DNA of 12,174 nt from Acidobacteriota bacterium (GCA_003165615.1 PLWR01000136.1:2670-14843), one strand, 5' to 3'. Counted from the first letter of the stretch, positions 1-7,138 are shown. Notes: generated by a model from the sequence alone, not told the origin. A program made the numbers and translations.

Positions 1-6
1 TATCCG

Positions 7-2364
7 TCACTGTATTATGCAGCGCTCCCTAATGGTCCTCCACCCTTCGTCCGTCTTTCCCCGGGCGGCAACAACGGCCTGCCCCAAACTTATGCCGCCG
101 TCGCCGCAGGGAACCTCGGCGTGAGTGAAGACCTGGAAGCCCTGCGCCTCCAAGCGCTTTTGCAGGTGTTCCGAGAGAAAACAGTTTTGGAACGATCCGC
201 CACTGAGGCAAATCCGATTGAGCCCGCTTCGCCCGCGCACCAGTTCCGCCACTCGCGCCAGGACATCCACAAAACCCAGATGGAATCGGTAGCTGACGAC
301 GCCGGTGGGGATACCCTCGCGAAGGTCATGGGCAAGCGCCTGCAAAGTGGGGCGAGTGTCGATAATCCATCCGTCCCGATCTTCTCGAATCGCAAAAGGG
401 TAACCATCGTCTTCACCCGCTCCTCCGGTGAAGAGGGCCGAACACCGTTCAGCCCTACTCCCCTCGATGGCTGCTTCCAATTCGATGGCCGCCTGAGCTT
501 CATAGTTGATGTGTTCGCGAATTCCCGCCATGGCCGCGACGGCGTCAAATAACCTGCCGGCGCTGGAAGTCATGGGGGAATTGAATCCGCGCTCCATCAG
601 GCGCAGAAGAGTCTCGGTCCGCCGCCGGTCCAGACTGCGCGTAAAGGGAATATCGAATTCCCAGAAATCCCGTCCAAAATAGTGAAACAAGTAGGCGAGC
701 GCCATCCGCCAGGGCTCCGCAATGGCCGCAGACCCGCCCGGCATGGGGATGTAGTCCAGGTGGGCAAGGCGCTGGAACCCATGATAATCCGCCACCAGCA
801 CTTCCCCACCCCAGATTTTTCCGTCCAGCCCGTAGCCCGTGCCGTCAAGCGCCAGACCGATGACAGGTCCGTCAAGATGATTCTCCGCCATGCAGCTTGC
901 GATGTGGGCGTGGTGATGTTGAACCCCCACAAGGTCCATGCCCTGCTGAGCCAGCGCCCAGCGCGTGGAAAAATAATCGGGATGAAGGTCATAGGCCAGG
1001 ATCTGCGGCTCAACCTCCAGAATGCGCTTGAGCCCCGCGACGGTTGATTCAAAGAATTTGTAGCTTTCGAGGTTTTCAAGATCACCGATGTGCTGACTGA
1101 GAAAAGCCTCGCGGCCGCGGGTGAGACAGATGGTGTTCTTGAGTTCACCGCCCACCGCCAGCACCGGCGGCAACTTTTCCTTCAAGAAGATGGGCGCAGG
1201 TACATAGCCGCGCGACCGGCGCACCTGCCGCGCCCGTCCGCCCGCGATGCGCATCACGGAATCATCGGCACGTAAAAGGATTTCGCGATTGTGTACGAGA
1301 AAGTAATCCGCGAGGCCGCGCAATCGCTCCACCGCTTCCGCATTGTCGATGGCAATGGGTTCCTCCGAAATATTTCCGCTCGTCATCACCAGTGCCGAAA
1401 AGCGTTTTTCGGAAAAGAGCAAATGATGTAATGGTGTGTAGGGCAGGAAGACTCCCAGATCGCGGTTGAACGGGGCAACGGAGGGAGCAAGGCGCTCCGG
1501 GTGGTTTTTCTTTAGGAGGACAATGGGATGCGCGGGGCTTTGCAGCAGCTTCCGGGAAGCGTCATCCAACCGGCAGAATTCTTCCAGGCCGGCAAGAGTT
1601 GGGGCCATGATCGCAAAGGGCTTCTCCACGCGCCGCTTTCTCTCGCGCAGACGGGCGACGGCAGCCTCATGCATGGCATCCACGGCCAGGTGAAATCCAC
1701 CCAGACCTTTGACCGCGACGATTTCGCCGGCGGCGAGGAGTTCGACCGCTTTCGCAATCGGATCGCTGTTTTCGAGCCGCCGTCCTTCAGCGTCCCACAG
1801 TTCAACGTGCGGACCACAAATCCAGCAGGCATTCGGTTGGGCGTGGAAGCGGCGATTGCGCGGGTCGTCGTATTCGCGCTGGCATTCGGGGCACATGGGA
1901 AATGCTGCCATCGAGGTCTTGGCGCGGTCGTAGGGGATGTCGCGCACGATGGTGTAACGCGGCCCGCAGTTGGTGCAATTGATGAAGGGGTAGCGAAATC
2001 GACGATCGGCGGGATTGCGCAACTCCGCAAGGCAATCATCGCAAATGGCAACATCGGGTGCGATCAAGACCCGGCGCTCATTGCCGGCGCGGCTCGGCAG
2101 GATGCGGAAATCTACATCGTGGTCCGACGGCCGATCCGAAACCTCCATGTTGGTAATGCGCGCGAGGGGGGGGACTTCTTTCGGCAGCCTGGCAAGAAAA
2201 GCCTCCACAGCTTCTGGGGCGCCTTCCACTTCAATCGAAACGCCTGCCTCCGTGTTGGTAATAAAACCCGTCAGGTTGTTTTCGTTGGCCAGCCGATAGA
2301 TGAAAGGGCGGAACCCCACCCCCTGCACGATCCCCGCAATTTCAATGGCTTTGCGCATATCCAT
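7..2364 (-). CDS. hypF: Carbamoyltransferase HypF (hydrogenase maturation)
   Basis: HypF converts carbamoyl phosphate to a carbamoyl-adenylate and transfers the carbamoyl group to the C-terminal cysteine of HypE, the first step in making the cyanide ligands of the NiFe centre. The 785-residue product has the full family layout: an acylphosphatase domain (VQGVGFRPF at about 13-21), two zinc-finger modules made of four Cys pairs (C108/C111, C130/C133, C158/C161, C180/C183), a YrdC-like nucleotide-binding domain (about 200-390), and a Kae1-like transferase domain with the metal-binding HHHAH at about 482-486 and a C-terminal GDGGISLGQ loop. The stop codon lies at 7-9, so the gene is complete. 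I chose the ATG at 2364; the ATG at 2358 is equally possible. An upstream in-frame GTG at 2382 would only add residues encoded by a repeat. No clear Shine-Dalgarno sequence is seen, because the repeat ends 3 bp before the start. It is last of the maturation genes and is separated from hypB by the GxxExxY gene. Confidence 0.97.
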   Translation of the reverse strand: MDMRKAIEIAGIVQGVGFRPFIYRLANENNLTGFITNTEAGVSIEVEGAPEAVEAFLARLPKEVPPLARITNMEVSDRPSDHDVDFRILPSRAGNERRVLIAPDVAICDDCLAELRNPADRRFRYPFINCTNCGPRYTIVRDIPYDRAKTSMAAFPMCPECQREYDDPRNRRFHAQPNACWICGPHVELWDAEGRRLENSDPIAKAVELLAAGEIVAVKGLGGFHLAVDAMHEAAVARLRERKRRVEKPFAIMAPTLAGLEEFCRLDDASRKLLQSPAHPIVLLKKNHPERLAPSVAPFNRDLGVFLPYTPLHHLLFSEKRFSALVMTSGNISEEPIAIDNAEAVERLRGLADYFLVHNREILLRADDSVMRIAGGRARQVRRSRGYVPAPIFLKEKLPPVLAVGGELKNTICLTRGREAFLSQHIGDLENLESYKFFESTVAGLKRILEVEPQILAYDLHPDYFSTRWALAQQGMDLVGVQHHHAHIASCMAENHLDGPVIGLALDGTGYGLDGKIWGGEVLVADYHGFQRLAHLDYIPMPGGSAAIAEPWRMALAYLFHYFGRDFWEFDIPFTRSLDRRRTETLLRLMERGFNSPMTSSAGRLFDAVAAMAGIREHINYEAQAAIELEAAIEGSRAERCSALFTGGAGEDDGYPFAIREDRDGWIIDTRPTLQALAHDLREGIPTGVVSYRFHLGFVDVLARVAELVRGRSGLNRICLSGGSFQNCFLSEHLQKRLEAQGFQVFTHAEVPCGDGGISLGQAVVAARGKTDEGWRTIRERCIIQ

Positions 2365-2367
2365 GAG

Positions 2368-2510
2368 GCCACGGATTAGCACGGATCAACACGGATCAAA
2401 AAAACAGTCGAACCAAAAACCAGAGACTGAATAAGACCTCGACGAGCCTCGTTTCTGTCCTCAATTTTGGCTTTTCTCTTCATCCGTGTTCATCCGTATA
2501 ATCCGTGGCC
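2368..2510. repeat. Long imperfect palindrome with ATCCGTGTTC-type 10-mer arms
   Basis: The left arm (2368-2398) and right arm (2480-2510) are inverted copies of the same roughly 30-bp unit and match at about 26 of 30 positions. Each arm consists of degenerate 10-bp units related to ATCCGTGTTC. The roughly 80 bp between them is itself partly self-complementary (an A-rich left side against a T-rich right side around 2399-2479), so the whole 143 bp could fold as one long hairpin. It fills the space between the end of the GxxExxY gene and the start of hypF. A third copy of the unit lies at 2907-2936. Confidence 0.8.
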
Positions 2511-2515
2511 CGGGT

Positions 2516-2899
2516 TTACCGCTCGCTCTTGCGTTCGTTGTCAAAAATGAACCGTTTGAACCCGGGTTTGGGGCCAAAGTTCATCAAGAGGCCTATTTCT
2601 ACCTTTGTGGCTCTAAGATAGTTCATAAGCTGAGCCTCAAAGGCGCTCTCGATTGCGCGCGCCGCCTTGAGCTCGACGATAACTTGATTGTTCACCAGAA
2701 GGTCGGCGCGGAAATCGCCAACCATTTGTCCGCGAAAGTGCACTGTAATCGGTGCCTGCCGAACTACCTGGAGCCCCGCTTCGCAGAGGGCAATCGCCAT
2801 GGACTGCTCGTACACAGATTCAAGGAAACCGTGCCCCAGCTCGTTGTAAACCTCGTAGAAGGCACCTATGATTTTTTCCGTTATCTCTTGATGTTTCAT
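2516..2899 (-). CDS. GxxExxY family protein, PD-(D/E)XK nuclease-like
   Basis: This 127-residue protein carries the signature that names the GxxExxY family (GFLESVY, G24-E27-Y30). It also has a strand-turn-strand motif with D66 followed by E-L-K (E76, K78) and a downstream glutamine (Q90), the layout of a PD-(D/E)XK nuclease core. That core fold is known for the related Pfam PDDEXK_3 group; the actual activity and substrate are unknown. The ATG at 2899 was chosen because the family begins just before the KIIGAFYEVYNELG helix. Longer in-frame extension would read back through hypB. No ribosome site is visible, only the A-rich CACGAAAA before the start. The gene has no known role in hydrogenase maturation and interrupts hypB-hypF. 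It lies 7 bp from one repeat copy and 5 bp from another, which suggests it arrived as a cassette. The family call is secure; function is not assigned. Confidence 0.9.
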   Translation of the reverse strand: MKHQEITEKIIGAFYEVYNELGHGFLESVYEQSMAIALCEAGLQVVRQAPITVHFRGQMVGDFRADLLVNNQVIVELKAARAIESAFEAQLMNYLRATKVEIGLLMNFGPKPGFKRFIFDNERKSER

Positions 2900-2906
2900 T
2901 TTTCGT

Positions 2907-2936
2907 GATCCGTGTTCATCTGTGTAAATCCGTGGC
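2907..2936 (-). repeat. ATCCGTGTTC-type 10-mer repeat, third copy
   Basis: This is a direct copy of the unit at 2480-2510, in the same orientation, with the 10-bp periodicity ATCCGTGTTC / ATCTGTGTAA / ATCCGTGG. It lies just upstream of the GxxExxY gene and overlaps the 3' end of hypB. The last six HypB residues (ATDLHR) and its TGA stop (2916-2918) are written by this repeat. Confidence 0.85.
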
Positions 2937-3581
2937 TTGTTCGCGTTTTTCGAGCCACTCGATCCACTGGTCCAGACCCTGGCCGGTGGTGCAGGAAACT
3001 TCCAGGATCTCCATGCCAGGATGAATCTGCCGCGCATACTCGCGCGCCCGTGTCATGTCAAAGGAGACGTAGGGGAGCAGGTCAATCTTGTTCAGGATGA
3101 GCAGTTGCGACTTGGCGAAAATGGATGGGTATTTTAGCGGCTTGTCTTCGCCTTCCGTAACACTCAGCATCATAATCTTTGCCGCCTCGCCAAGGTCGTA
3201 GCTGGAAGGGCACACCAGGTTCCCAACGTTTTCGATAATCAGCAGGTCAAGATTCTGCAAGGGCCAATCTGCCAGCGCGCGTTCCACGCGGAGAGCATCC
3301 AGATGGCATGTGCCTCCGGTGGTGATTTGTTTGGCGGGAAATCCAAAACGCGCCAAGCGCCGGGCGTCGTTATCCGTCTGAATATCACCGGTCAGCACCG
3401 CGACGCGTGTGTCTTGGGGGAATCGTTCCAGCGTTCGCTCCAGCAGGGAGGTCTTTCCCGATCCCGGCGAGCTGATCAGATTCACGCACAGGATTCCGTG
3501 CTCGGTAAAGCTTTCCCGCAATCGTGCGGCGATACGGTCGTTCTCACTCAGAACCTTCTTCTCCAACGGAATACGATCCAT
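2916..3581 (-). CDS. hypB: Hydrogenase nickel-insertion GTPase HypB
   Basis: HypB is the GTPase that, with HypA, delivers nickel to the large-subunit precursor. The 221-residue product has a P-loop (SPGSGKT, 38-44), the GDIQTDND switch region (65-72), the G-domain metal site GTCHLDA (C92, H93) with C124 in NVGNLVCP, and the guanine-specificity motif NKID (164-167). The N-terminus is short and lacks both the CXXCGC nickel site and the His-rich stretch of some HypB proteins, so it appears to be the minimal form without nickel storage. The ATG at 3581 is supported by GGGAGG four bases upstream. An in-frame ATG at 3626 would add residues from repeat sequence. The C-terminal ATDLHR and stop come from a repeat. 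It follows hypA after a gap of about 200 bp filled by repeats. Confidence 0.97.
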   Translation of the reverse strand: MDRIPLEKKVLSENDRIAARLRESFTEHGILCVNLISSPGSGKTSLLERTLERFPQDTRVAVLTGDIQTDNDARRLARFGFPAKQITTGGTCHLDALRVERALADWPLQNLDLLIIENVGNLVCPSSYDLGEAAKIMMLSVTEGEDKPLKYPSIFAKSQLLILNKIDLLPYVSFDMTRAREYARQIHPGMEILEVSCTTGQGLDQWIEWLEKREQATDLHR

Positions 3582-3585
3582 CAAT

Positions 3586-3591
3586 CCTCCC
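3586..3591 (-). promoter_or_regulatory. Shine-Dalgarno site of hypB
   Basis: On the minus strand GGGAGG is followed by ATTG and then the ATG at 3581. It decides the start codon in favour of MDRIPLEKK over the upstream ATG at 3626, whose 5' codons lie in repeat DNA. Confidence 0.75.
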
Positions 3592-3598
3592 AAGTACA

Positions 3599-3791
3599 GT
3601 GATGAGTGACAAGCCACGAGTGACAAGCCAGCAAGGACCGAAATTCGAAACTCGGCGCCCGGACAACGGTTTTCGAGTATCCAGCTTTAAGTTTCGATTT
3701 TCGACTCGCAGGCAGAGCGACGAATTTCGAGTTTCCAGTTTCCAGTTTCTGATTTCGATTTTCGTCTTTCGATTGCTTGTCGCTCGACACT
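3599..3791. repeat. Composite inverted repeat between hypA and hypB (GTGACRA and GTTTCSA 7-mers)
   Basis: The left end is a run of degenerate 7-mers of the type GTGATGA, GTGACAA and GCCACGA (3599-3626). The right end (about 3774-3791) is a decayed inverted copy of this unit. Between them lie GTTTCCA/GTTTCGA-type 7-mers with inverted blocks, for example the exact pair CGAAATTCG at 3639-3647 and CGAATTTCG at 3721-3729. This fills the hypA-hypB gap. The hypA stop (TAG, 3790-3792) lies at the edge of the right unit, and the left end stops 8 bp short of the hypB Shine-Dalgarno site. No gene is seen inside. Confidence 0.75.
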
Positions 3792-4134
3792 ATTCTTCAA
3801 TCTCCAAATATGCCATGTCCAATTCATCGCCGCCGGCGAGTTGCGTTTCGGCGCGTCCGCAGCGGGGGCATGCCAGATTGTCCTCCGCCACCTCAAAGGT
3901 AAAGTCGCAGGCGGGACATCGCTGGCGGCGGGGAACGGGCTCGATCTCGAGCGCCAACGGTTCAAGGGTAGTCCCCTGCACCAGAGCGCTGAAACCAAAA
4001 CTTAGCGCCTCCGGTTCCACGCCGGACAAGGCTCCGATGCGCACGCACACCTTGGTCACGTGGACGCCCGGGTGTTTTTCCGCCTCGTTGCGCACGGCAT
4101 CGAGAATGGCACTGGCGATTCCAAGCTCATGCAT
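3790..4134 (-). CDS. hypA: Hydrogenase nickel-insertion metallochaperone HypA
   Basis: HypA binds nickel and docks with HypB and the large subunit to load the NiFe site. The 114-residue product starts MHELG, where H2 and E3 form the family's nickel site; this fixes the start at 4134. Two CxxC pairs (C73/C76 and C89/C92) form the structural zinc site. The length is normal for the family. It lies between hypE and hypB, with repeat-filled gaps of 187 and about 208 bp on the two sides, which is unusual for an operon where these genes normally abut. The stop codon sits at the junction with a degenerate 7-mer repeat. Confidence 0.96.
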   Translation of the reverse strand: MHELGIASAILDAVRNEAEKHPGVHVTKVCVRIGALSGVEPEALSFGFSALVQGTTLEPLALEIEPVPRRQRCPACDFTFEVAEDNLACPRCGRAETQLAGGDELDMAYLEIEE

Positions 4135-4180
4135 GGGTCAAGCCTTCAATTTCACTCGCTCTATCATTGCTGGAAAAGAA

Positions 4181-4279
4181 ATTCACACAGAGGACACGGA
4201 GTTGGCTCACGGAGGACACAGAGAGAACTGCTCCGTGTTCTCTGTGGGTGGTTTTCTCTCCGTGAACTCTGTGTGAAAC
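4181..4279. repeat. Palindromic 9-mer repeat (CACAGAGGA type), copy 1
   Basis: The outer arms are exact complements: TTCACACAG at 4182-4190 and CTGTGTGAA at 4269-4277. Several inner 9-bp units (CACAGAGGA, CACGGAGGA, CTCCGTGTT) occur in both orientations. The element fills most of the hypE-hypA gap (4135-4321) and should fold into a long, branched hairpin in the mRNA. Related copies lie at 6674-6727 and 10552-10636. Confidence 0.85.
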
Positions 4280-4321
4280 GCTCTTGTCCTCCGAATGACT
4301 CGAAATACTCTGGTCACACGA

Positions 4322-5380
4322 TCAACAGATTCTCGGAAGCTGGTCCCCCGAAAGCATGTCGACGATACGAGTGGTTCCCAGCGATGTCCGCATCATCACC
4401 AGGCCTGAGTTCGCTTGGGTTACCCGCCCGATGATCCTCGCCTGCTTTCCCAAGGGATGCGCGCGCATCGCAGCCAGGATTCGTTCTGCCTGAGCCGGGT
4501 CCACAATGGCCACCAGCTTCCCTTCGTTCGCCACGTAGAGGGGATCGAGCCCCAGTAGTTCGCACGCACCCCGCACGGCTTCCTGAACAGGAATCGTAGA
4601 TTCCTCCAGCTCCATGCCCACGCGCGATTGTGCGGCAATTTCGTTCAGCGCGCTGGACAAGCCGCCGCGCGTAGGATCCCTCATGCAGCGAATGGCGGGG
4701 CTTGCTTCCAACATGGCCGCTACCAGCGTGTGCAGCGCCGCGCAATCACTCACAATGGGGCTCTCAAACTCCAAGCCTTCGCGCTGGGAAAGAATGGTGA
4801 TGCCGTGGTCCCCAATCGACCCGCTGAGAATGATGGAGTCGCCCGGACGAGCCTGGTCAGCAGACAGATTGATGCCGGGAGGCACGCGGCCAATTCCCGA
4901 GGTATTGATGAAGAGCCCGTCACCTTTGCCTTTTTCCACCACCTTGGTGTCGCCCGTGACCACCGCCACTCCCGCTTCCTGTGCCGCTCGGCCGAGGGAT
5001 GCCACGATCCGCTGGAGCGTCTCAATCGGCAGGCCCTCCTCCAGGATAAACGCCGCGCTGAGGAACATCGGTTCGGCCCCGCCCATCGCCAAGTCGTTGA
5101 TCGTCCCGTTGACGGCGAGCGAGCCGATATCTCCTCCCGGGAAGAACAGAGGCTTGACCACGAACGAATCGGTGGTGAAAGCCAAACGCACTCCATCCAC
5201 ACTCACCAGGGCCTGATCGTTCAAGCTGTTTAGAGTTGCATTCTGAAAAGCCGGCAGGAACACTTTTTGCAATAGCTCCGCGCTCAGGCGGCCACCACTA
5301 CCGTGCCCGAGCAGAACTTTGTCTTGCGCAGGCAGAGGAACCGGGCAAGCGAGGTTTTCCAAGTTAGAGTTGTTACTCAT
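4322..5380 (-). CDS. hypE: Carbamoyl dehydratase HypE (cyanide ligand synthesis)
   Basis: HypE accepts a carbamoyl group from HypF on its C-terminal cysteine and dehydrates it with ATP to a thiocyanate, the source of the CN ligands. The 352-residue product belongs to the PurM-like ATP-binding family, with the N-terminal glycine-rich GHGSGGR, the FTTDSFVV core and the later DPTRGGLSSALNEI segment. It ends exactly in PRIC, so the essential terminal cysteine (C352) is present. The ATG at 5380 gives a normal N-terminus with only a weak purine stretch upstream (GGAATCTG). It is separated from hypD by a 124-bp gap occupied by a strong palindrome. Confidence 0.97.
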   Translation of the reverse strand: MSNNSNLENLACPVPLPAQDKVLLGHGSGGRLSAELLQKVFLPAFQNATLNSLNDQALVSVDGVRLAFTTDSFVVKPLFFPGGDIGSLAVNGTINDLAMGGAEPMFLSAAFILEEGLPIETLQRIVASLGRAAQEAGVAVVTGDTKVVEKGKGDGLFINTSGIGRVPPGINLSADQARPGDSIILSGSIGDHGITILSQREGLEFESPIVSDCAALHTLVAAMLEASPAIRCMRDPTRGGLSSALNEIAAQSRVGMELEESTIPVQEAVRGACELLGLDPLYVANEGKLVAIVDPAQAERILAAMRAHPLGKQARIIGRVTQANSGLVMMRTSLGTTRIVDMLSGDQLPRIC

Positions 5381-5404
5381 AGATCAGATTCCGAAACCAG
5401 GAGT

Positions 5405-5511
5405 GCAGTGACAGGCAACCGAAAGACGAAAATCGAAACTTGAAATTCGAAACTCGCCGCGATTTTCGAGTTTCGAGTTTCGAATTTCGGTCCTCGCTCA
5501 CTCGTCACTGC
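5405..5511. repeat. Long palindrome between hypD and hypE
   Basis: The outer ends are exact complements (GCAGTGAC at 5405-5412 and GTCACTGC at 5504-5511). Inside there is a perfect 15-bp inverted pair, 5442-5456 against 5474-5488 (GAAATTCGAAACTCG and its complement), surrounded by more GTTTCGA-type 7-mers. The architecture resembles the hypA-hypB gap: a GTGAC-type outer unit with GTTTCGA-type units inside. The hypD stop codon lies in the outer arm (5505-5507). Confidence 0.88.
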
Positions 5512-6599
5512 CTTTTCGACCCTCGATATTGATAATACGCCGCGCAAGCGCCTTCCGACGAAACCATGGGTGCGCCGAGCGGATTGGCGGGCATGCAGCG
5601 CTCGCCAAACGCGGGGCAATCGTGCGGCTTCTTCAAGCCTTGCAGCACCAAGGCGCTGATGCACTCGGCGGGCTCATCCGTTTCCTGCGCGGCGACGTCA
5701 AAGACCTTTTCCGCGTCGAAGGCTGCGAACTCCTCCCGCAACCTCAAACCACTGCGAGGGATCACCCCGATGCCTCGCCACTTGCGATCGCACACCTCGA
5801 AGACTTTGGTCATAATCCGCTGCGCCGGGCGGTTCCCTTCCCGCGCCACGGAACGGGCGTATTGGTTTTCGACCTCGGCGCGGCCCTCCTCCAATTGCGC
5901 CACCAACATGGAAATCGCTTCCAGCAAATCCACGGGCTCGAATCCGCCCACCACAATGGGAACATGGAAATCACGGCAAAGGTCCACGTACTCTTCCACG
6001 CCCATCACCGTGCAGACGTGTCCGGGGGCGATAAATCCCTGCACGCGGTGCTGGGGAGATTCCAGCAACATGCGGAGGGCGGGTGGCACCATAACCTGCG
6101 ACGTCAGCATGGAGAAGTTCTTCAAACCCTCGCGAGCCGCCTGCCAGACCGTCATGGCATTGGCGGGCGCCGTGGTCTCAAAACCGATGCCCAGGAAAAC
6201 CACCTGGCGCGCGGGATTGGCGCGCGCAATTTTCAGCGCTTCCATGGGTGAGTACGCCACGCGCACATCGCCGCCATTGGCCTTTACATGGAAGAGGTCA
6301 GTGTGCGAGCCGGGCACACGCAGCATGTCGCCGTAAGAAACCAGGGTGACGTTGGGCAGCGAGGCAATTGCCAGCGCCTTGTCAATCACCTCCAGCGGGG
6401 TTACGCAAACCGGACATCCAGGGCCGTGCACCAACTCAACCTGGGAAGGAAGAACTTCATCAATGCCATAACGCATCAACGTGTGCGTCTGCCCACCGCA
6501 GATCTCCATCAGCACCCAGTGACGGGTGACGCGCTTCGCAATCTCGGCGATCAGAGGGCGCGCCAGGCTGGCATCACGATACTCGTCAATGTACTTCAT
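5505..6599 (-). CDS. hypD: Hydrogenase Fe-ligand assembly protein HypD
   Basis: HypD is the iron-sulfur scaffold that, with HypC, assembles Fe(CN)2CO. The 364-residue product shows the conserved EICGGQTH (C34), [10 protein letters not shown] (C62, C65) and [10 protein letters not shown] (C196) motifs and a C-terminal cysteine set (C328, C335, C352) in the [17 protein letters not shown]...GACAAYY region; the C-terminal set is the known [4Fe-4S] site. The ATG at 6599 (MKYIDEYRD) matches the family start. The in-frame ATG at 6668 would add residues translated from a 7-mer repeat. No Shine-Dalgarno site is visible: the repeat is followed by TTTTTTCT and then the ATG. The final codons and TGA overlap the outer arm of the palindrome toward hypE. 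Confidence 0.97.
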   Translation of the reverse strand: MKYIDEYRDASLARPLIAEIAKRVTRHWVLMEICGGQTHTLMRYGIDEVLPSQVELVHGPGCPVCVTPLEVIDKALAIASLPNVTLVSYGDMLRVPGSHTDLFHVKANGGDVRVAYSPMEALKIARANPARQVVFLGIGFETTAPANAMTVWQAAREGLKNFSMLTSQVMVPPALRMLLESPQHRVQGFIAPGHVCTVMGVEEYVDLCRDFHVPIVVGGFEPVDLLEAISMLVAQLEEGRAEVENQYARSVAREGNRPAQRIMTKVFEVCDRKWRGIGVIPRSGLRLREEFAAFDAEKVFDVAAQETDEPAECISALVLQGLKKPHDCPAFGERCMPANPLGAPMVSSEGACAAYYQYRGSKRQ

Positions 6600-6607
6600 A
6601 GAAAAAA

Positions 6608-6645
6608 GTCCGAAGTCCGAGGTCCGAAGTCCGAAGTCCGAAGTC
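6608..6645. repeat. Tandem 7-mer repeat (GTCCGAA)n upstream of hypD
   Basis: Five heptamers plus three bases, each GTCCGAA or a one-base variant, end 8 bp before the hypD ATG (minus-strand reading GACTTCG). The region is nearly perfectly complementary to the repeat inside the 3' end of hypC (29 of 31 bases, 6608-6638 against 6845-6875). Confidence 0.9.
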
Positions 6646-6673
6646 GATGCGCAACGCGGTGAGCGCAACTAAA

Positions 6674-6727
6674 CTCTCTGTGATCTCTGTGTGAAATCTT
6701 TTCCTGCCACAGAGGACACAGAGAAAG
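6674..6727. repeat. Palindromic 9-mer repeat, copy 2
   Basis: The arms are CTCTCTGTGATCTCTGTG (starting at 6674) and the CACAGAGGACACAGAGAAAG block ending at 6727, complementary to each other with few mismatches. This is a shorter relative of the elements at 4181-4279 and 10552-10636, lying in the hypC-hypD gap. Confidence 0.83.
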
Positions 6728-6730
6728 ATG

Positions 6731-6838
6731 GTCCGAAGTCCGCGACCCGAAGTCCAAAGACGAAATTCAAAACTCGCTGCGAATTTCGCGTTTTGAGTTT
6801 CCAGTTTCCAGTTTCCAGTTTCGAGTATCGCCCTTCGG
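6731..6838. repeat. Mixed 7-mer repeats between hypC and hypD
   Basis: A second GTCCGAA-type run (6731-6758) is followed by a GTTTCCA-type block (about 6761-6830) that includes three exact tandem GTTTCCA-phase units. With the two elements on its left, this accounts for nearly all of the 239-bp gap between hypC and hypD. No gene or clear promoter is seen in the gap. Confidence 0.8.
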
Positions 6839-7138
6839 TCAAGGGACCTCGGACTTCGGACCCCGGACTTCGGACTCTTCCTTCGACTCCGGACTTCGGA
6901 CCTCGGACTCTTCCAGCGCTCCCATCTCTTTGAGCAACTCGAGCGTGCGGGCGGCCTCTTCCGCATCCAGCCGGCTCAGAGCGAACCCGACGTGGACGAT
7001 CACATAGTCGCCCACCTCCACCTCCGGGACAAAGTCCAACTGCACCTCGCGCGTGATGCCGCCAAAATCCACGCGACCCATCAATGCCCCATCGCGGTCT
7101 TCTTTACTGAGGACTTTCCCCGGAATCGCCAAACACAT
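6839..7138 (-). CDS. hypC: Hydrogenase maturation chaperone HypC with repeat-encoded tail
   Basis: HypC is the small chaperone that carries the Fe(CN)2CO unit with HypD and then guides it to the large-subunit precursor. The N-terminus MCLAIPG holds the essential Cys2 and Pro6, which fixes the start at 7138. The central beta-barrel segment (VDFGGITREVQLDFVPEVEVGDYVIVHVGFAL) and the EEAARTLELLKE helix are typical. The family usually ends near residue 75-80. Here about 23 further residues (77-99), charged and repetitive (ESEVRSPESK..., [11 protein letters not shown]), are translated from the GTCCGAA 7-mer repeat that has run into the gene end. The tail is probably unstructured. The endopeptidase gene lies 53 bp upstream. 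Confidence 0.96.
   Translation of the reverse strand: MCLAIPGKVLSKEDRDGALMGRVDFGGITREVQLDFVPEVEVGDYVIVHVGFALSRLDAEEAARTLELLKEMGALEESEVRSPESKEESEVRGPKSEVP
6845..6910. repeat. 7-mer repeat inside the 3' end of hypC, inverted relative to 6608-6645
   Basis: GACTTCG/GACCTCG/GACCCCG heptamers read on the plus strand, with a short interruption around 6876-6887. On the minus strand it encodes the abnormal HypC tail. Its orientation is opposite to the array before hypD. Confidence 0.85.

Noticed and set aside
1528..2379. Long plus-strand open frame opposite hypF
   Set aside because: It is antisense to a full-length HypF with intact motifs, and its translation has no recognisable family features; it is a shadow of GC-rich coding sequence.
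3524..4276. 250-codon plus-strand open frame over hypB start, hypA and repeats
   Set aside because: It crosses two real genes and low-complexity repeat DNA and its product is repeat-like; not a gene.
6600..6668. Upstream start for HypD giving a 23-residue extension
   Set aside because: The added residues (TSDFGLR repeated) are translation of the 7-mer repeat; the family starts at MKYIDEYRD.
6600..6910. CRISPR array
   Set aside because: The repeats are 7-9 bp tandem or inverted units without uniform repeats separated by unique spacers, and no cas genes are present.
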